Part shown: in pieces, positions 7,799 through 15,236 of the stretch
Numbering within the stretch: the stretch's first letter is position 1
Layout of the letters: every line of letters starts with the position of its first letter
Assembly: GCA_031376425.1 (NCBI GenBank)
Contig: JANMDR010000038.1
Coordinates: forward strand, 1 to 33,511
Length of the DNA stretch: 33,511 bases
Reading direction: 5' to 3'
DNA from: JANMDR01 sp031376425
GTDB lineage: Bacteria; Pseudomonadota; Gammaproteobacteria; Burkholderiales; Usitatibacteraceae
Translations under genes and position numbers: made by a program
Notes under the pieces: generated by a model
The model's input: only the letters and a program-made list of their open reading frames with translations
What the model was told of the DNA's origin: nothing
Databases searched by the model: none

Positions 7799-9025
7799 TC
7801 ATTGGAGTTGATTGACGCGTGCGAGCTCAAGTTTTGCGATGGCATTGCGATGCACCTCATCGGGTCCATCAGCCATTCGTAGTGTGCGTGCATAGGTGTA
7901 CATATGAGCGAGTGGGAAATCGGACGTAAAACCCCCGCCGCCATGCGCTTGTATTGCCCAGTCAATCACTTTGCAGGCCATATTGGGCGCTGCTACTTTT
8001 ATCATGGCAATTTGCTGTGCGGCGACTTTATTGCCGACGCGATCCATACAATCGGCGGCATTTAGCACCAAAAATCGTGTTTGATCAATTGCAATCCGTG
8101 ATTCGGCAATGCGCTCACGCCATACACCTTGCTCCGCCAAACTTTTCTGAAACGCCACTCTCTTGCTCAAGCGCTGGCACATGAGTTGCAGCGCTCGCTC
8201 GGCGGCACCAATAACCCGCATACAGTGGTGAATGCGCCCTGGACCGAGACGCCCCTGAGCAATTTCAAAACCACGGCCTTCGCCGAGCAATATATTGCCA
8301 ACTGGAACGCGTACGTTTTCAAACAAAACTTCTGGGTGGCCTTCCGGGTATTCTTTCGCCCCCAGCACATCTAAATCACGCACGATGCGCACGCCAGATG
8401 CATTTTTTGGCACTAAAATCATTGATTGCTGGAGATGGTGATTAGTATGGTTTGGGTCAGTCTTTCCCATCAGAATAAATAACGTAGTGCGCTCATTAGC
8501 AGCCCCACTGCTAAACCATTTTCTACCGTTAATCACGTACTCGTCCCCATCCCGTTCAATACGCGCTTCAATATTGGTGGCATCTGATGAGGCAACATTA
8601 GGTTCCGTCATCGCAAAGGCGGAGCGAATTTCGCCCCGTAGTAATGGTGCTAGCCATTGTTCTTTCTGCGCCGGACTGCCATAGCGTTCCAAGGTCTCCA
8701 TATTCCCGGTATCTGGTGCGTTGCAGTTGAATACTTCAGGCGACCAAAGTACTTGACCCATAATTTCCGCAAGTGGTGCGTATTCAAGATTTGTTAAGCC
8801 AGCGCCACTGGGGGACTTTGGCAGAAATAAATTCCATAGTCCTGCAGCCTGCGCTTTAATTTTAAGTTCCTCCAAAAGCGGCCACGGCGCGTAGGGTTGG
8901 CCTTGACTTAGATTTGTCGCAAGCTGTTGTGCGCGTAGTGCTTCATTAGGGTAAATGTGCGCAGCCATAAAATCGATGAGCAATTTTTGTAAGGCTTTAA
9001 CTTTTGGTGAGTGTTCAAATTGCAT
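7799..9025 (-). CDS. Acyl-CoA dehydrogenase (ACAD10/11-like)
   Basis: This flavoenzyme would oxidise an acyl-CoA at the alpha-beta position, passing electrons to ETF. I start it at 9025, not 9136: AAGGAAAG lies just upstream of that ATG, and the longer form would extend through the promoter and operator sites. The 408-residue product shows FLPKSPSGAGL near residue 65, the FAD-contacting block AFAMTEPNVASSDATNI, GRKWFSSGA, and the C-terminal signature MADGPDEVHRNAIAKLEL. The DGPDEVH form is typical of the ACAD10/ACAD11-like branch rather than short-chain dehydrogenases. That branch includes mammalian enzymes acting on 4-hydroxyacyl-CoA intermediates, but the substrate here is unknown. It is divergent from a TetR gene and has a double operator over its promoter. 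Confidence 0.93.
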   Translation of the reverse strand: MQFEHSPKVKALQKLLIDFMAAHIYPNEALRAQQLATNLSQGQPYAPWPLLEELKIKAQAAGLWNLFLPKSPSGAGLTNLEYAPLAEIMGQVLWSPEVFNCNAPDTGNMETLERYGSPAQKEQWLAPLLRGEIRSAFAMTEPNVASSDATNIEARIERDGDEYVINGRKWFSSGAANERTTLFILMGKTDPNHTNHHLQQSMILVPKNASGVRIVRDLDVLGAKEYPEGHPEVLFENVRVPVGNILLGEGRGFEIAQGRLGPGRIHHCMRVIGAAERALQLMCQRLSKRVAFQKSLAEQGVWRERIAESRIAIDQTRFLVLNAADCMDRVGNKVAAQQIAMIKVAAPNMACKVIDWAIQAHGGGGFTSDFPLAHMYTYARTLRMADGPDEVHRNAIAKLELARVNQLQ

Positions 9026-9085
9026 TTGCTTTCCTTGCGCTAAAAAAGTGTTTTTGACTGATGAAATCAGGTTAAAATTATTCCG

Positions 9086-9118
9086 TACAGTATTGTATGT
9101 TTTCCATACACTAGTGTA
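9086..9118. promoter_or_regulatory. Tandem palindromic operator, likely TetR-type
   Basis: Two 12-bp dyads, TACAGTATTGTA (9086-9097) and TACACTAGTGTA (9107-9118), share the form TACAnTAnTGTA and have centres 21 bp apart, two helical turns, so dimers would bind the same face. The right-hand site covers the predicted -10 of the acyl-CoA dehydrogenase promoter. The divergent TetR encoded at 9410 is the natural candidate to bind here; this is inferred from position. Confidence 0.65.
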
Positions 9119-9136
9119 TTTTATGGGAATTGTCAA
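9108..9136 (-). promoter_or_regulatory. Promoter of the acyl-CoA dehydrogenase gene
   Basis: On the minus strand TTGACA (9136-9131) is a perfect -35 box, separated by 17 bp from TAGTGT (9113-9108) as -10. The -10 lies inside an operator dyad, the geometry expected for repression. Transcription would start about 75 bp before the ATG at 9025. Confidence 0.55.
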
Positions 9137-9146
9137 TTAGGACAAT

Positions 9147-9314
9147 CTAGCAGCCTGTCGGAGCGTGGCTATCGGAATTAAAATTTGGCTGCGCCGAGCC
9201 AGATTTTGCCCATTTTTTACGTCAATATCGAGCATATTGACTCAAAAATGGGTGAAATATGGGTCGCGCGGGCGAGTTTTAAGCCGATAAAGCTACGCTC
9301 CGACAGGCTGCTAG
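9147..9314. repeat. 168-bp hairpin element (MITE-like)
   Basis: The ends are perfect 20-bp inverted repeats (9147-9166 and 9295-9314), reading CTAGCAGCCTGTCGGAGCGT inward from each side. The inner arms continue pairing almost to the centre with mismatches and small gaps; for example the 9209-9228 segment pairs with 9234-9252. The whole is one long imperfect palindrome with a loop of about 5 bases near 9231. No transposase gene is inside. It lies between the divergent acyl-CoA dehydrogenase/tetR promoters and the tetR start, and would fold as a large hairpin in the tetR leader RNA. A MITE or the relic ends of an insertion sequence are the likely origins. I see no second copy in this window. 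Confidence 0.75.
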
Positions 9315-9409
9315 TTACTATGCTAGCAATGACATGCGCGCTATGCTGCAGAAGTAAGAAATATGAACGATATTACTGCGAAGCGAAGGTTAACTTGAAC
9401 AAAAAAATA

Positions 9410-10117
9410 ATGATGACAAAAAAGACTAACACCGCCTCACGTAAAGAAGCCGCCAACAGCAAAGTCGCCAAATCAGCTGAAACTACACAGTTGGATAAAA
9501 CCGCGTGGTTGCGTGCGGCGGCTATTGCTATTGCTGAAGATGGTTTTAATGGCACGCGGATATTGCCGTTGTCAAAAAGACTTGGCGTAACACGAGGAAG
9601 TTTTTATTGGCACTTTGCAGATCACGCTGCATTTGTACAAGCATTTATCATTTATTGGCGTGACCAACAATTGCGTGCGGTTGAGGTGTTTACTCATGAA
9701 TCTAATGACCCCGTAGAGGCTTATGCTCGTCTATTAGATTTGGTTTTGACCGATACCGGCGTTGAACTAAAACGCCTAAAAGTAGAATTTGCCCTGCGCG
9801 GTTATGCGCGTCGCGACCCTTTTGCAGCGAAAGCGGTAGCGGCAGTCGACCAAGCACGAACCCAACTTTTTATGCCAATTGTTGAAGGTATTGCGGAAAC
9901 TGTTGCCGAAACAGAGTCGTTTGCGCACTTGTTACTGGCGCAATTGTCAGGTGCGCAACACGCAATTGCTGGGCCAAATTGTGACGGTGCGGTGTTGGCA
10001 GGAATGAAGCAGGCCATGCTCCGTGCTTTAGCTGCGCTGCACGCTACGCGGTCACTACGGCCTTCTACAAAGGCTAAGCCGCAGAACCGTGTCCGTAAAC
10101 CTGCCAGCGCTAAGTAA
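9410..10117 (+). CDS. TetR/AcrR family transcriptional regulator
   Basis: The open frame runs back into the hairpin element, but homology-like sequence starts only near KTAWLRAAAIAIAEDGFNG. The ATG at 9410 gives a 235-residue protein; a TTG at 9395 has a better-spaced ribosome binding site (GAAGG at 9385-9389) and would add five residues, so the true start is unsure. The helix-turn-helix reads ILPLSKRLGVTRGSFYWHFADHAAF in two blocks, the classic TetR pattern, followed by a ligand-binding domain. The C-terminus is Lys/Arg/Pro-rich. It is divergent from the acyl-CoA dehydrogenase and probably binds the paired palindromes at 9086-9118. galE begins 13 bp after its stop, so the two are probably co-transcribed. 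The ligand may be an acyl-CoA; this is inference. Confidence 0.9.
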   Translation: MMTKKTNTASRKEAANSKVAKSAETTQLDKTAWLRAAAIAIAEDGFNGTRILPLSKRLGVTRGSFYWHFADHAAFVQAFIIYWRDQQLRAVEVFTHESNDPVEAYARLLDLVLTDTGVELKRLKVEFALRGYARRDPFAAKAVAAVDQARTQLFMPIVEGIAETVAETESFAHLLLAQLSGAQHAIAGPNCDGAVLAGMKQAMLRALAALHATRSLRPSTKAKPQNRVRKPASAK

Positions 10118-10130
10118 AGAGGAGATATTG

Positions 10131-11150
10131 ATGCAAAAGATATTGGTTACAGGAAGCGCTGGGTACATCGGCTCCCACACTTGTCTTGTGCTGTTGCAGG
10201 CGGGTTATGCGGTTGTCGGGCTTGATAATCTTTCAAACAGTGTGGCACATTCGTTGCAACGGGTTCAGCAGCTAACCGGTAAATCGATGGATTTTGTTAT
10301 TGGTGACGTTCGCGATGAGATTTGCTTAACGCGTTTATTTGCAGAACATAAAATTGATGCTGTCATTCATTTTGCTGGCTTAAAAGCGGTAGGAGAGTCG
10401 GTTCGTCAACCCTTAAGCTATTACGATAATAATGTGCTTGGCACGTTGAAGTTATTGGCTGCTATGCAGATTGCCAACGTAAAAAGGCTGATTTTTAGCT
10501 CGTCGGCGACTGTTTATGCGGCAGCGGGTCGTCCGCGATTTTTTGAATCATCGCCGTTGGGTCCTTCTAGCCCGTATGGTTGGAGTAAGCTCCATGCCGA
10601 ACAAATGCTTTTGGATTTGGCAACCAGTGATGCCGCTTGGAAAATTGCCTTACTACGCTATTTCAACCCTGTTGGCGCACATGAAAGTGGCTGGATTGGC
10701 GAAGATCCAAACGGCGTGCCAAATAATTTAATGCCGTTTATTACTCAGGTTGCGGTCGGTAAATTAACAGAACTGGCGGTTTACGGCGGAGACTATCCCA
10801 CGCCGGACGGCACCGGAATCCGTGACTATATTCACGTAATGGATTTGGCCGAAGGTCATTTGGCAGCGCTTGCAGCCATAGAAACCCTGCAGCAAGGCGC
10901 TACTGCGATTAATCTAGGGTCAGGGCAGGGTAGCAGCGTATTGGAGGTGGTTAGCGCGTTTGAAGCGGCGTCGGGTAAGACCATCGCGTACAAAATTGCG
11001 CCGCGTCGTGCTGGCGATATATCCGATTATTTTGCGGATGCTGAACTGGCGGCAACATTACTCCACTGGCGGACGAAACGCTCCTTGGCTGATATGTGTA
11101 GTGACGCTTGGCGGTGGCAACGACAAAATCCGCAGGGTTTTATGGTTTAA
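10131..11150 (+). CDS. galE: UDP-glucose 4-epimerase GalE
   Basis: GalE interconverts UDP-galactose and UDP-glucose with bound NAD, completing the Leloir pathway. The start is the ATG at 10131 with AGAGGAG 6 bp upstream; an in-frame upstream ATG at 10089 lies inside tetR. The 339-residue protein opens with the Rossmann motif TGSAGYIGSH (residues 7-16). The extended-SDR active site is visible as SSSATVY (123-129) and Y149-GWS-K153. Downstream LRYFNPVGAHESGWIGEDP and RDYIHVMDLAEGH are typical GalE blocks. The other galactose genes are 8-17 kb away on the opposite strand, which is unusual; here galE instead sits in a likely two-gene unit with a TetR regulator. The cytoplasmic function is not in doubt. 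Confidence 0.96.
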   Translation: MQKILVTGSAGYIGSHTCLVLLQAGYAVVGLDNLSNSVAHSLQRVQQLTGKSMDFVIGDVRDEICLTRLFAEHKIDAVIHFAGLKAVGESVRQPLSYYDNNVLGTLKLLAAMQIANVKRLIFSSSATVYAAAGRPRFFESSPLGPSSPYGWSKLHAEQMLLDLATSDAAWKIALLRYFNPVGAHESGWIGEDPNGVPNNLMPFITQVAVGKLTELAVYGGDYPTPDGTGIRDYIHVMDLAEGHLAALAAIETLQQGATAINLGSGQGSSVLEVVSAFEAASGKTIAYKIAPRRAGDISDYFADAELAATLLHWRTKRSLADMCSDAWRWQRQNPQGFMV

Positions 11151-11275
11151 CCCACAGGGTTTTATAGCTTGAGTGGTTCTAAATTTAGTCGTACCGCGAA
11201 GCCGCATTGATGGTAGGTTGTGGTGTAATAACGTCTAGGCGATTTTGCGCCGATTCTTAGATAAATTAGACCATC

Positions 11276-11938
11276 ATGCCAAAATTAGCGTCAACCAAGC
11301 CATCTGTGAAAAAACGCGCAGTAGCCATTAGCGAACCAGTGCCGCGCCGCCAACGCTTATCTCCGGAAGTGCGCGCCGACTTAATTCTTGATTGTGCGGC
11401 AAAACTCATCCTTGAAGATGGATTTACCGAAATCTCGATGGAGCGCGTCGGCAGAGGTGCGGGAGTGAGCAAAGCCCTTATCTATAATTATTTTCCAAAC
11501 TTAACGGACTTACTTCGCTCATTATTAGAGCGTGAAATTGCCGCGCTCAGAAATCGTGGGCTTGCTGAGGTAAAAGCGGCTGGCAGCTTTGAAGACCTAA
11601 TTCGCCGCACTACCCGTATGTATATTAGTCACGTTTTTGAGCGAGGGCCCTTATTGCACCGGTTGTGGAAAGAATCGTCGGTGGCACGCTCTGTTGCAGA
11701 AGTAGATCGTGCTGGTCGTGATGAAACCTTGCGTTATTTTGTTAAGCGCGCCCGTAAAGAATATGGATTGCCATTAGATGTGGCGATCGCTGCGGTAGAT
11801 ATGCAAATGGCGATGACGGAAACGGCCGCCCAACATTTAGCGAATACGAACAACGATGTCGATCTAGCCACCGATATTTGCGTTCATTTGCTATTGGGCG
11901 GTATGGATGCACTTGCCAAAGCATATCGTAAAAATTGA
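11276..11938 (+). CDS. TetR/AcrR family transcriptional regulator
   Basis: A 220-residue regulator with a basic N-terminal tail (about residues 1-25) and a TetR DNA-binding domain: ILDCAAKLILEDGFTEISMERVG, then GAGVSKALIYNYFPNLTDLL as recognition helix and the following linker. The rest is helical ligand-binding domain ending LLLGGMDALAKAYRKN. No strong ribosome binding site precedes the ATG at 11276. The stop is only 1 bp from the end of the convergent transporter gene, leaving no room for a terminator between them. It may control the neighbouring transporter/acyl-CoA ligase operon or its own promoter; neither target nor ligand is visible in the sequence. It is not closely similar to the TetR at 9410. 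Confidence 0.9.
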   Translation: MPKLASTKPSVKKRAVAISEPVPRRQRLSPEVRADLILDCAAKLILEDGFTEISMERVGRGAGVSKALIYNYFPNLTDLLRSLLEREIAALRNRGLAEVKAAGSFEDLIRRTTRMYISHVFERGPLLHRLWKESSVARSVAEVDRAGRDETLRYFVKRARKEYGLPLDVAIAAVDMQMAMTETAAQHLANTNNDVDLATDICVHLLLGGMDALAKAYRKN

Positions 11939-11939
11939 C

Positions 11940-13298
11940 TTAGAGCGTGGCGTTTTTTGAGGCTAGGCGTGCGTCAAACTGCGCACGGATTTTTTTGTGA
12001 CGAGCAGCAGTGAGCGGATATCGCCAAATCAACGGTAACGCGCTTAGGAATAAAACAGCTGCTGGCACGCAATAGAAAATACTCAACCATCCTAATGCGC
12101 CGGCGCTGCTGCCACCGACAGCTTGATAGCCAACTACACTAAGTAGATTTAGTGATAGGCCTTGCCCCAAGGCCATACCGAGTTTTAAAGCCACACCCGC
12201 TGTTGCGTAATATAGCCCTTGAGGGCTCTTGCCACTGCGCACCGAATCCACATCAACCACATCCGCAATCATCGCCGATGGAAGCATTTGCAATGAGCCG
12301 AAGCAAAATCCTTTTGCTGTGAACAATATAATGAAAATGACGGTATCACCCCGCCCGAGTGGCAACATGCACAGCGAGAGTATCGCCAAGGTGGTAAACG
12401 ATAGTGCGAGCGCGCGATGTTTGCCGATAGTATTCCCAAGCTTGATCCAGACTGGAATGCCTAGCAAACCAACGCCAAAGTAATACAGATAAATGCTGCC
12501 TAAGTTGCTGATACCAATAATATCGCGAGCATAAAATAGCGTGATGGTGATACGAAAAGTTTCGCCAATTACAGCTAGCAATAAAACTAATAGCATACGA
12601 ACAAACGGGCCATTGCGCCACATGCGTTTTAATCCCTTAATAAAGGGCACCTCGTCTTTTAATTCCGTCGGTGTTGTGGCTGGCACAAACCACAATAACC
12701 ACGCGCCGCATATGGGTAGAAGCACGATAACAATCCAAGCTAACGTTTCTAATACATTACCCATCGTGCCACCGGCACGGCTCAAAATAACGGCTGGTAC
12801 AACAGTCGCTAGCACTAAACCAATCAGACCAAAAAGTTGACGTGCGCCAGTGATTCGCGTGCGTTCCTCGTAGTGGGGAGATAGCTCACCGCCCCATGCC
12901 TCATGAGGCAGGGTGACCATCGTAAAGCCTAAGTACACCACACTTACCCAAGTTAAAAAATACAGAGTTCCTACACCAGGACTTGGAATGAAAAGTTTAT
13001 AAACGCCGAGCATCATCACTAAAATACCTGCGGCTATCCACGGTTTACGGCGACCGAAGCGGGTACGCAGATTATCGCTGCCAACGCCAATGAGCGGATC
13101 AGTAATCACATCCGACATGCGTGCCAAAAACAACATTGTGCCGAGTATTCCCAGTGGCAAGCCGAGTTCGCTGGCATAAAAAGGCGCAACAAAAATCACA
13201 ATGGGATAGCCAATAAATGAGAGCGGGAGATTGATTGTGCCGTAAGACAATATGCGCCACGCGGGTAAACTTTTGGCGCTAGCTATGGTGGAAGTCAT
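11940..13298 (-). CDS. MFS transporter, GPH (MelB-like) family
   Basis: A 452-residue, about 12-helix membrane protein of the glycoside-pentoside-hexuronide:cation symporter type. The N-terminal half shows LSYGTINLPLSFIGY, the loop DVITDPLIGVGSDNLRTRFGRRKPW (in two pieces, residues about 62-88), matching the MelB-like DP...G..SD...GRRRP loop, and the later LPHEAWGGELSPHYEERTRI block. Family members move melibiose, lactose, xylosides or glucuronides with Na+ or H+. It follows the acyl-CoA ligase by 47 bp on the same strand, pointing to an organic-acid or lipid-like substrate, yet it is also the only permease in the window able to serve the galactoside operon. The ribosome binding site is weak. 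Substrate undecided. Confidence 0.88.
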   Translation of the reverse strand: MTSTIASAKSLPAWRILSYGTINLPLSFIGYPIVIFVAPFYASELGLPLGILGTMLFLARMSDVITDPLIGVGSDNLRTRFGRRKPWIAAGILVMMLGVYKLFIPSPGVGTLYFLTWVSVVYLGFTMVTLPHEAWGGELSPHYEERTRITGARQLFGLIGLVLATVVPAVILSRAGGTMGNVLETLAWIVIVLLPICGAWLLWFVPATTPTELKDEVPFIKGLKRMWRNGPFVRMLLVLLLAVIGETFRITITLFYARDIIGISNLGSIYLYYFGVGLLGIPVWIKLGNTIGKHRALALSFTTLAILSLCMLPLGRGDTVIFIILFTAKGFCFGSLQMLPSAMIADVVDVDSVRSGKSPQGLYYATAGVALKLGMALGQGLSLNLLSVVGYQAVGGSSAGALGWLSIFYCVPAAVLFLSALPLIWRYPLTAARHKKIRAQFDARLASKNATL

Positions 13299-13345
13299 AA
13301 TCAGTAGTTACTCACTTGTTTGAGGAGGATGTGGGTGATATGTTT

Positions 13346-15010
13346 TTATATCGATGTTGGGTGATTAGCCCAAAGAGTTTGACGCACTTGTTGACGTAGT
13401 AACTTACCTGTTGCCGATCGTGGTAATTCGGTTTCAAAAATGATGCGCCTTGGTCGTTTGTATTTGGCTAGTTGCGAGGCGGTGTAGTCAATGAGTTCAG
13501 TTGCGAGCGCGGTACTCGCAAGTAAGGGATCGATCAGTACCACTACGCTAGCAACTTGCTCACCCCATTCTGGATCGGGCGCGCCTACCGTACAGACATC
13601 ACGGACTTTGGGATGGCGCAGCAAGACATTGTCGATTTCCTGCGGGTAGATATTTACGCCGCCAGAAATAATGCATTCGGCAATTCTGCCGGTCAAAAAT
13701 AGATAGCGATCGGCATCTAGGTAACCCATATCACCTAAGGTAAAACGGTCTCCGTCATAAGCCGCTGCCGTTTTTGCCGCATCTTTAAAGTAGGCAAAGC
13801 GACCTTCTTTAGGCGCTTTAAAATAAATGCGACCGGTCACGCCAACCGGTAGAGATTGAAAATTGTCATCGACAATTTCAAGTTCAAGACAGGGATGAAC
13901 GTAGCCCACAGAACCGGGTTTTTTTAACCATTCTTGCGATGATATGTGAATGCCTTCGCCGCCCTCAGTTGCGCCGTAGTACTCGATGAGAATAGGTCCA
14001 AGCCATTCGATCATCGCACGTTTAATTTCTATGGGGCAGGGTGCCGCACCATGTACTAAGAATCGCAACGACGACAAGTTTGCCTTCTCGCGCATACTCG
14101 CATCAATATTGAGAAGGCGTTGAAACATGGTTGCCACCATATGCGTATGCGTCACGCCGTGATGCTCAATGAGATTCAGCACCTGCAAGGTGTCCCATTT
14201 CGGCAGCAGAATCAGCGGTACGCCTGATGCGATAGCCCAACGAATATCAAAGAGCAAAGAGGCGGCGTGATATCCCGGACCGCAGCATAGCGCTACGTCA
14301 GTCACTGTGTTGTAGTTTGCGTACGTACCCGCGTATTGCGGCGTAATGGCTTCGCACATGTCGCGGTATACGCCTTTAGGTTGACCCGTAGTACCCGATG
14401 TGTAGAGCATTAGGGAGCCAATTATTGGTGTAGTTGGCGCGGCGCATGACGTTAGCGCCAGAGCGGTTGCATAATCATCTTCGGTATCGCGAATTTTGTT
14501 GCAAGCAACATTTGTGTGCGCATCAATGACGATGGTTTGCAGTAGCGCATCGTCATTATTATTGCTGATATGGGTCGAGCTGATTGAGTCAAGATCAGTG
14601 AGTGTCGTGTTTGGCGCCGTTGCAATGAATGCGGCTTCGATAAAGAATACTTTTGCTTCGCAGTTGCAGATGATATAAGCCACTTCAGGTGCCGTTAGCT
14701 GCGTGCTAATTGGCGTGAGACGAACGCCGATGCGCATGCAGCCTAGGAAGATTTCTACAAATTCAGCCCGATTTTTACACATGACCGCGACAGCATCACC
14801 GGCAACGACGCCTCGATGTAATAAGGCGCTGGCAACGCGATTCGCATTTTCATGGAGTTTTTCAAAAGTGCGATTCCCATGCGGAGAAAATAGCGCGGTA
14901 CCTTGCGGGTTTTCGCGCGCAAATACCTGAGACTGCATCCAGGTTTGTGAATGTAATTTGAGTTCATGCTCAAAAGGATGAAAATCAATTCCAAGGCTTT
15001 TCAATGGCAT
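13346..15010 (-). CDS. AMP-dependent acyl-CoA synthetase/ligase
   Basis: The protein would activate a carboxylic acid through an acyl-AMP to its CoA thioester. The 554-residue length fits the ANL superfamily. Motifs in order: the P-loop LYTSGTTGQPKGV (about 202-214), YYGATEGGEG, the hinge region TLGDMGYLDADRYLFLTGR, and the C-terminal lysine motif LPRSATGKLLR. The ATG at 15010 is just 1 base from a perfect AGGAGG, too close; the TTG two codons later (15004) has ideal spacing and may be the real start. It heads an operon with the GPH transporter and is divergent from a lipoprotein hydrolase. The acid cannot be named: it could be a fatty, cyclic or aromatic acid. It would feed substrates to the acyl-CoA dehydrogenase at 7799. 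Confidence 0.93.
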   Translation of the reverse strand: MPLKSLGIDFHPFEHELKLHSQTWMQSQVFARENPQGTALFSPHGNRTFEKLHENANRVASALLHRGVVAGDAVAVMCKNRAEFVEIFLGCMRIGVRLTPISTQLTAPEVAYIICNCEAKVFFIEAAFIATAPNTTLTDLDSISSTHISNNNDDALLQTIVIDAHTNVACNKIRDTEDDYATALALTSCAAPTTPIIGSLMLYTSGTTGQPKGVYRDMCEAITPQYAGTYANYNTVTDVALCCGPGYHAASLLFDIRWAIASGVPLILLPKWDTLQVLNLIEHHGVTHTHMVATMFQRLLNIDASMREKANLSSLRFLVHGAAPCPIEIKRAMIEWLGPILIEYYGATEGGEGIHISSQEWLKKPGSVGYVHPCLELEIVDDNFQSLPVGVTGRIYFKAPKEGRFAYFKDAAKTAAAYDGDRFTLGDMGYLDADRYLFLTGRIAECIISGGVNIYPQEIDNVLLRHPKVRDVCTVGAPDPEWGEQVASVVVLIDPLLASTALATELIDYTASQLAKYKRPRRIIFETELPRSATGKLLRQQVRQTLWANHPTSI

Positions 15011-15113
15011 TCCTCCTAACCTTCAGCTGTGGCATTACGTCTTCAGTCTGACCCCATTATCTGGCTTGCTTTATTTCAGGCGAAGTTTCAAATGCGGCAA
15101 TAATATTTTTACA

Positions 15114-15125
15114 TACATTAGTGTT
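15114..15125. promoter_or_regulatory. Possible third TACAnTAnTGTA operator
   Basis: TACATTAGTGTT matches the dyad found twice at 9086-9118 in all but its last base. It lies between the divergent acyl-CoA ligase and serine hydrolase genes and abuts a possible -35 box (TTGGAA, 15125-15130). A single 11-of-12 match can occur by chance in AT-rich DNA. Confidence 0.4.
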
Positions 15126-15155
15126 TGGAATGCTATTATTGACTATTTATATAAT
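15125..15155 (+). promoter_or_regulatory. Candidate promoter of the serine hydrolase gene
   Basis: TTGGAA (15125-15130) and TATATA (15148-15153) are 17 bp apart, overlapping TATAAT at 15150-15155. The transcript would begin about 75 bp before the ATG at 15237. The region is AT-rich, so other pairs are possible, such as TTGACT at 15139. Confidence 0.4.
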
Positions 15156-15236
15156 AATTGTCACGCTGAATTTAGCAGTTGCCGCAAACTAAGCACTTTT
15201 CCCATACTAGAAAACCACAATCACATAAGAGGAACG

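Noticed and set aside
7700..7800. tRNA-Arg as an integration site for a genomic island covering regions 2-4
   Set aside because: I see no integrase gene and no repeat of the tRNA 3' end elsewhere in the window.
9026..9136. Longer N-terminus for the acyl-CoA dehydrogenase
   Set aside because: It would translate through the predicted promoter and operators, and the ATG at 9025 has its own ribosome binding site.
9185..9409. Extension of the tetR reading frame back into the hairpin element
   Set aside because: The extra 75 residues come from the repeat element and untranslated leader and show no TetR-like pattern; starts at 9395 or 9410 fit better.
11130..11166. Repeated CAGGGTTTTAT at the end of galE
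   Set aside because: A short local duplication with no clear role; it does not form a hairpin or terminator.
15040..15062. Fragment CTTCAGTCTGACCCCATTAT resembling repeats often seen near REP-associated transposases
   Set aside because: Only one copy is visible, with no partner repeat or transposase, so I cannot support a mobile-element call.
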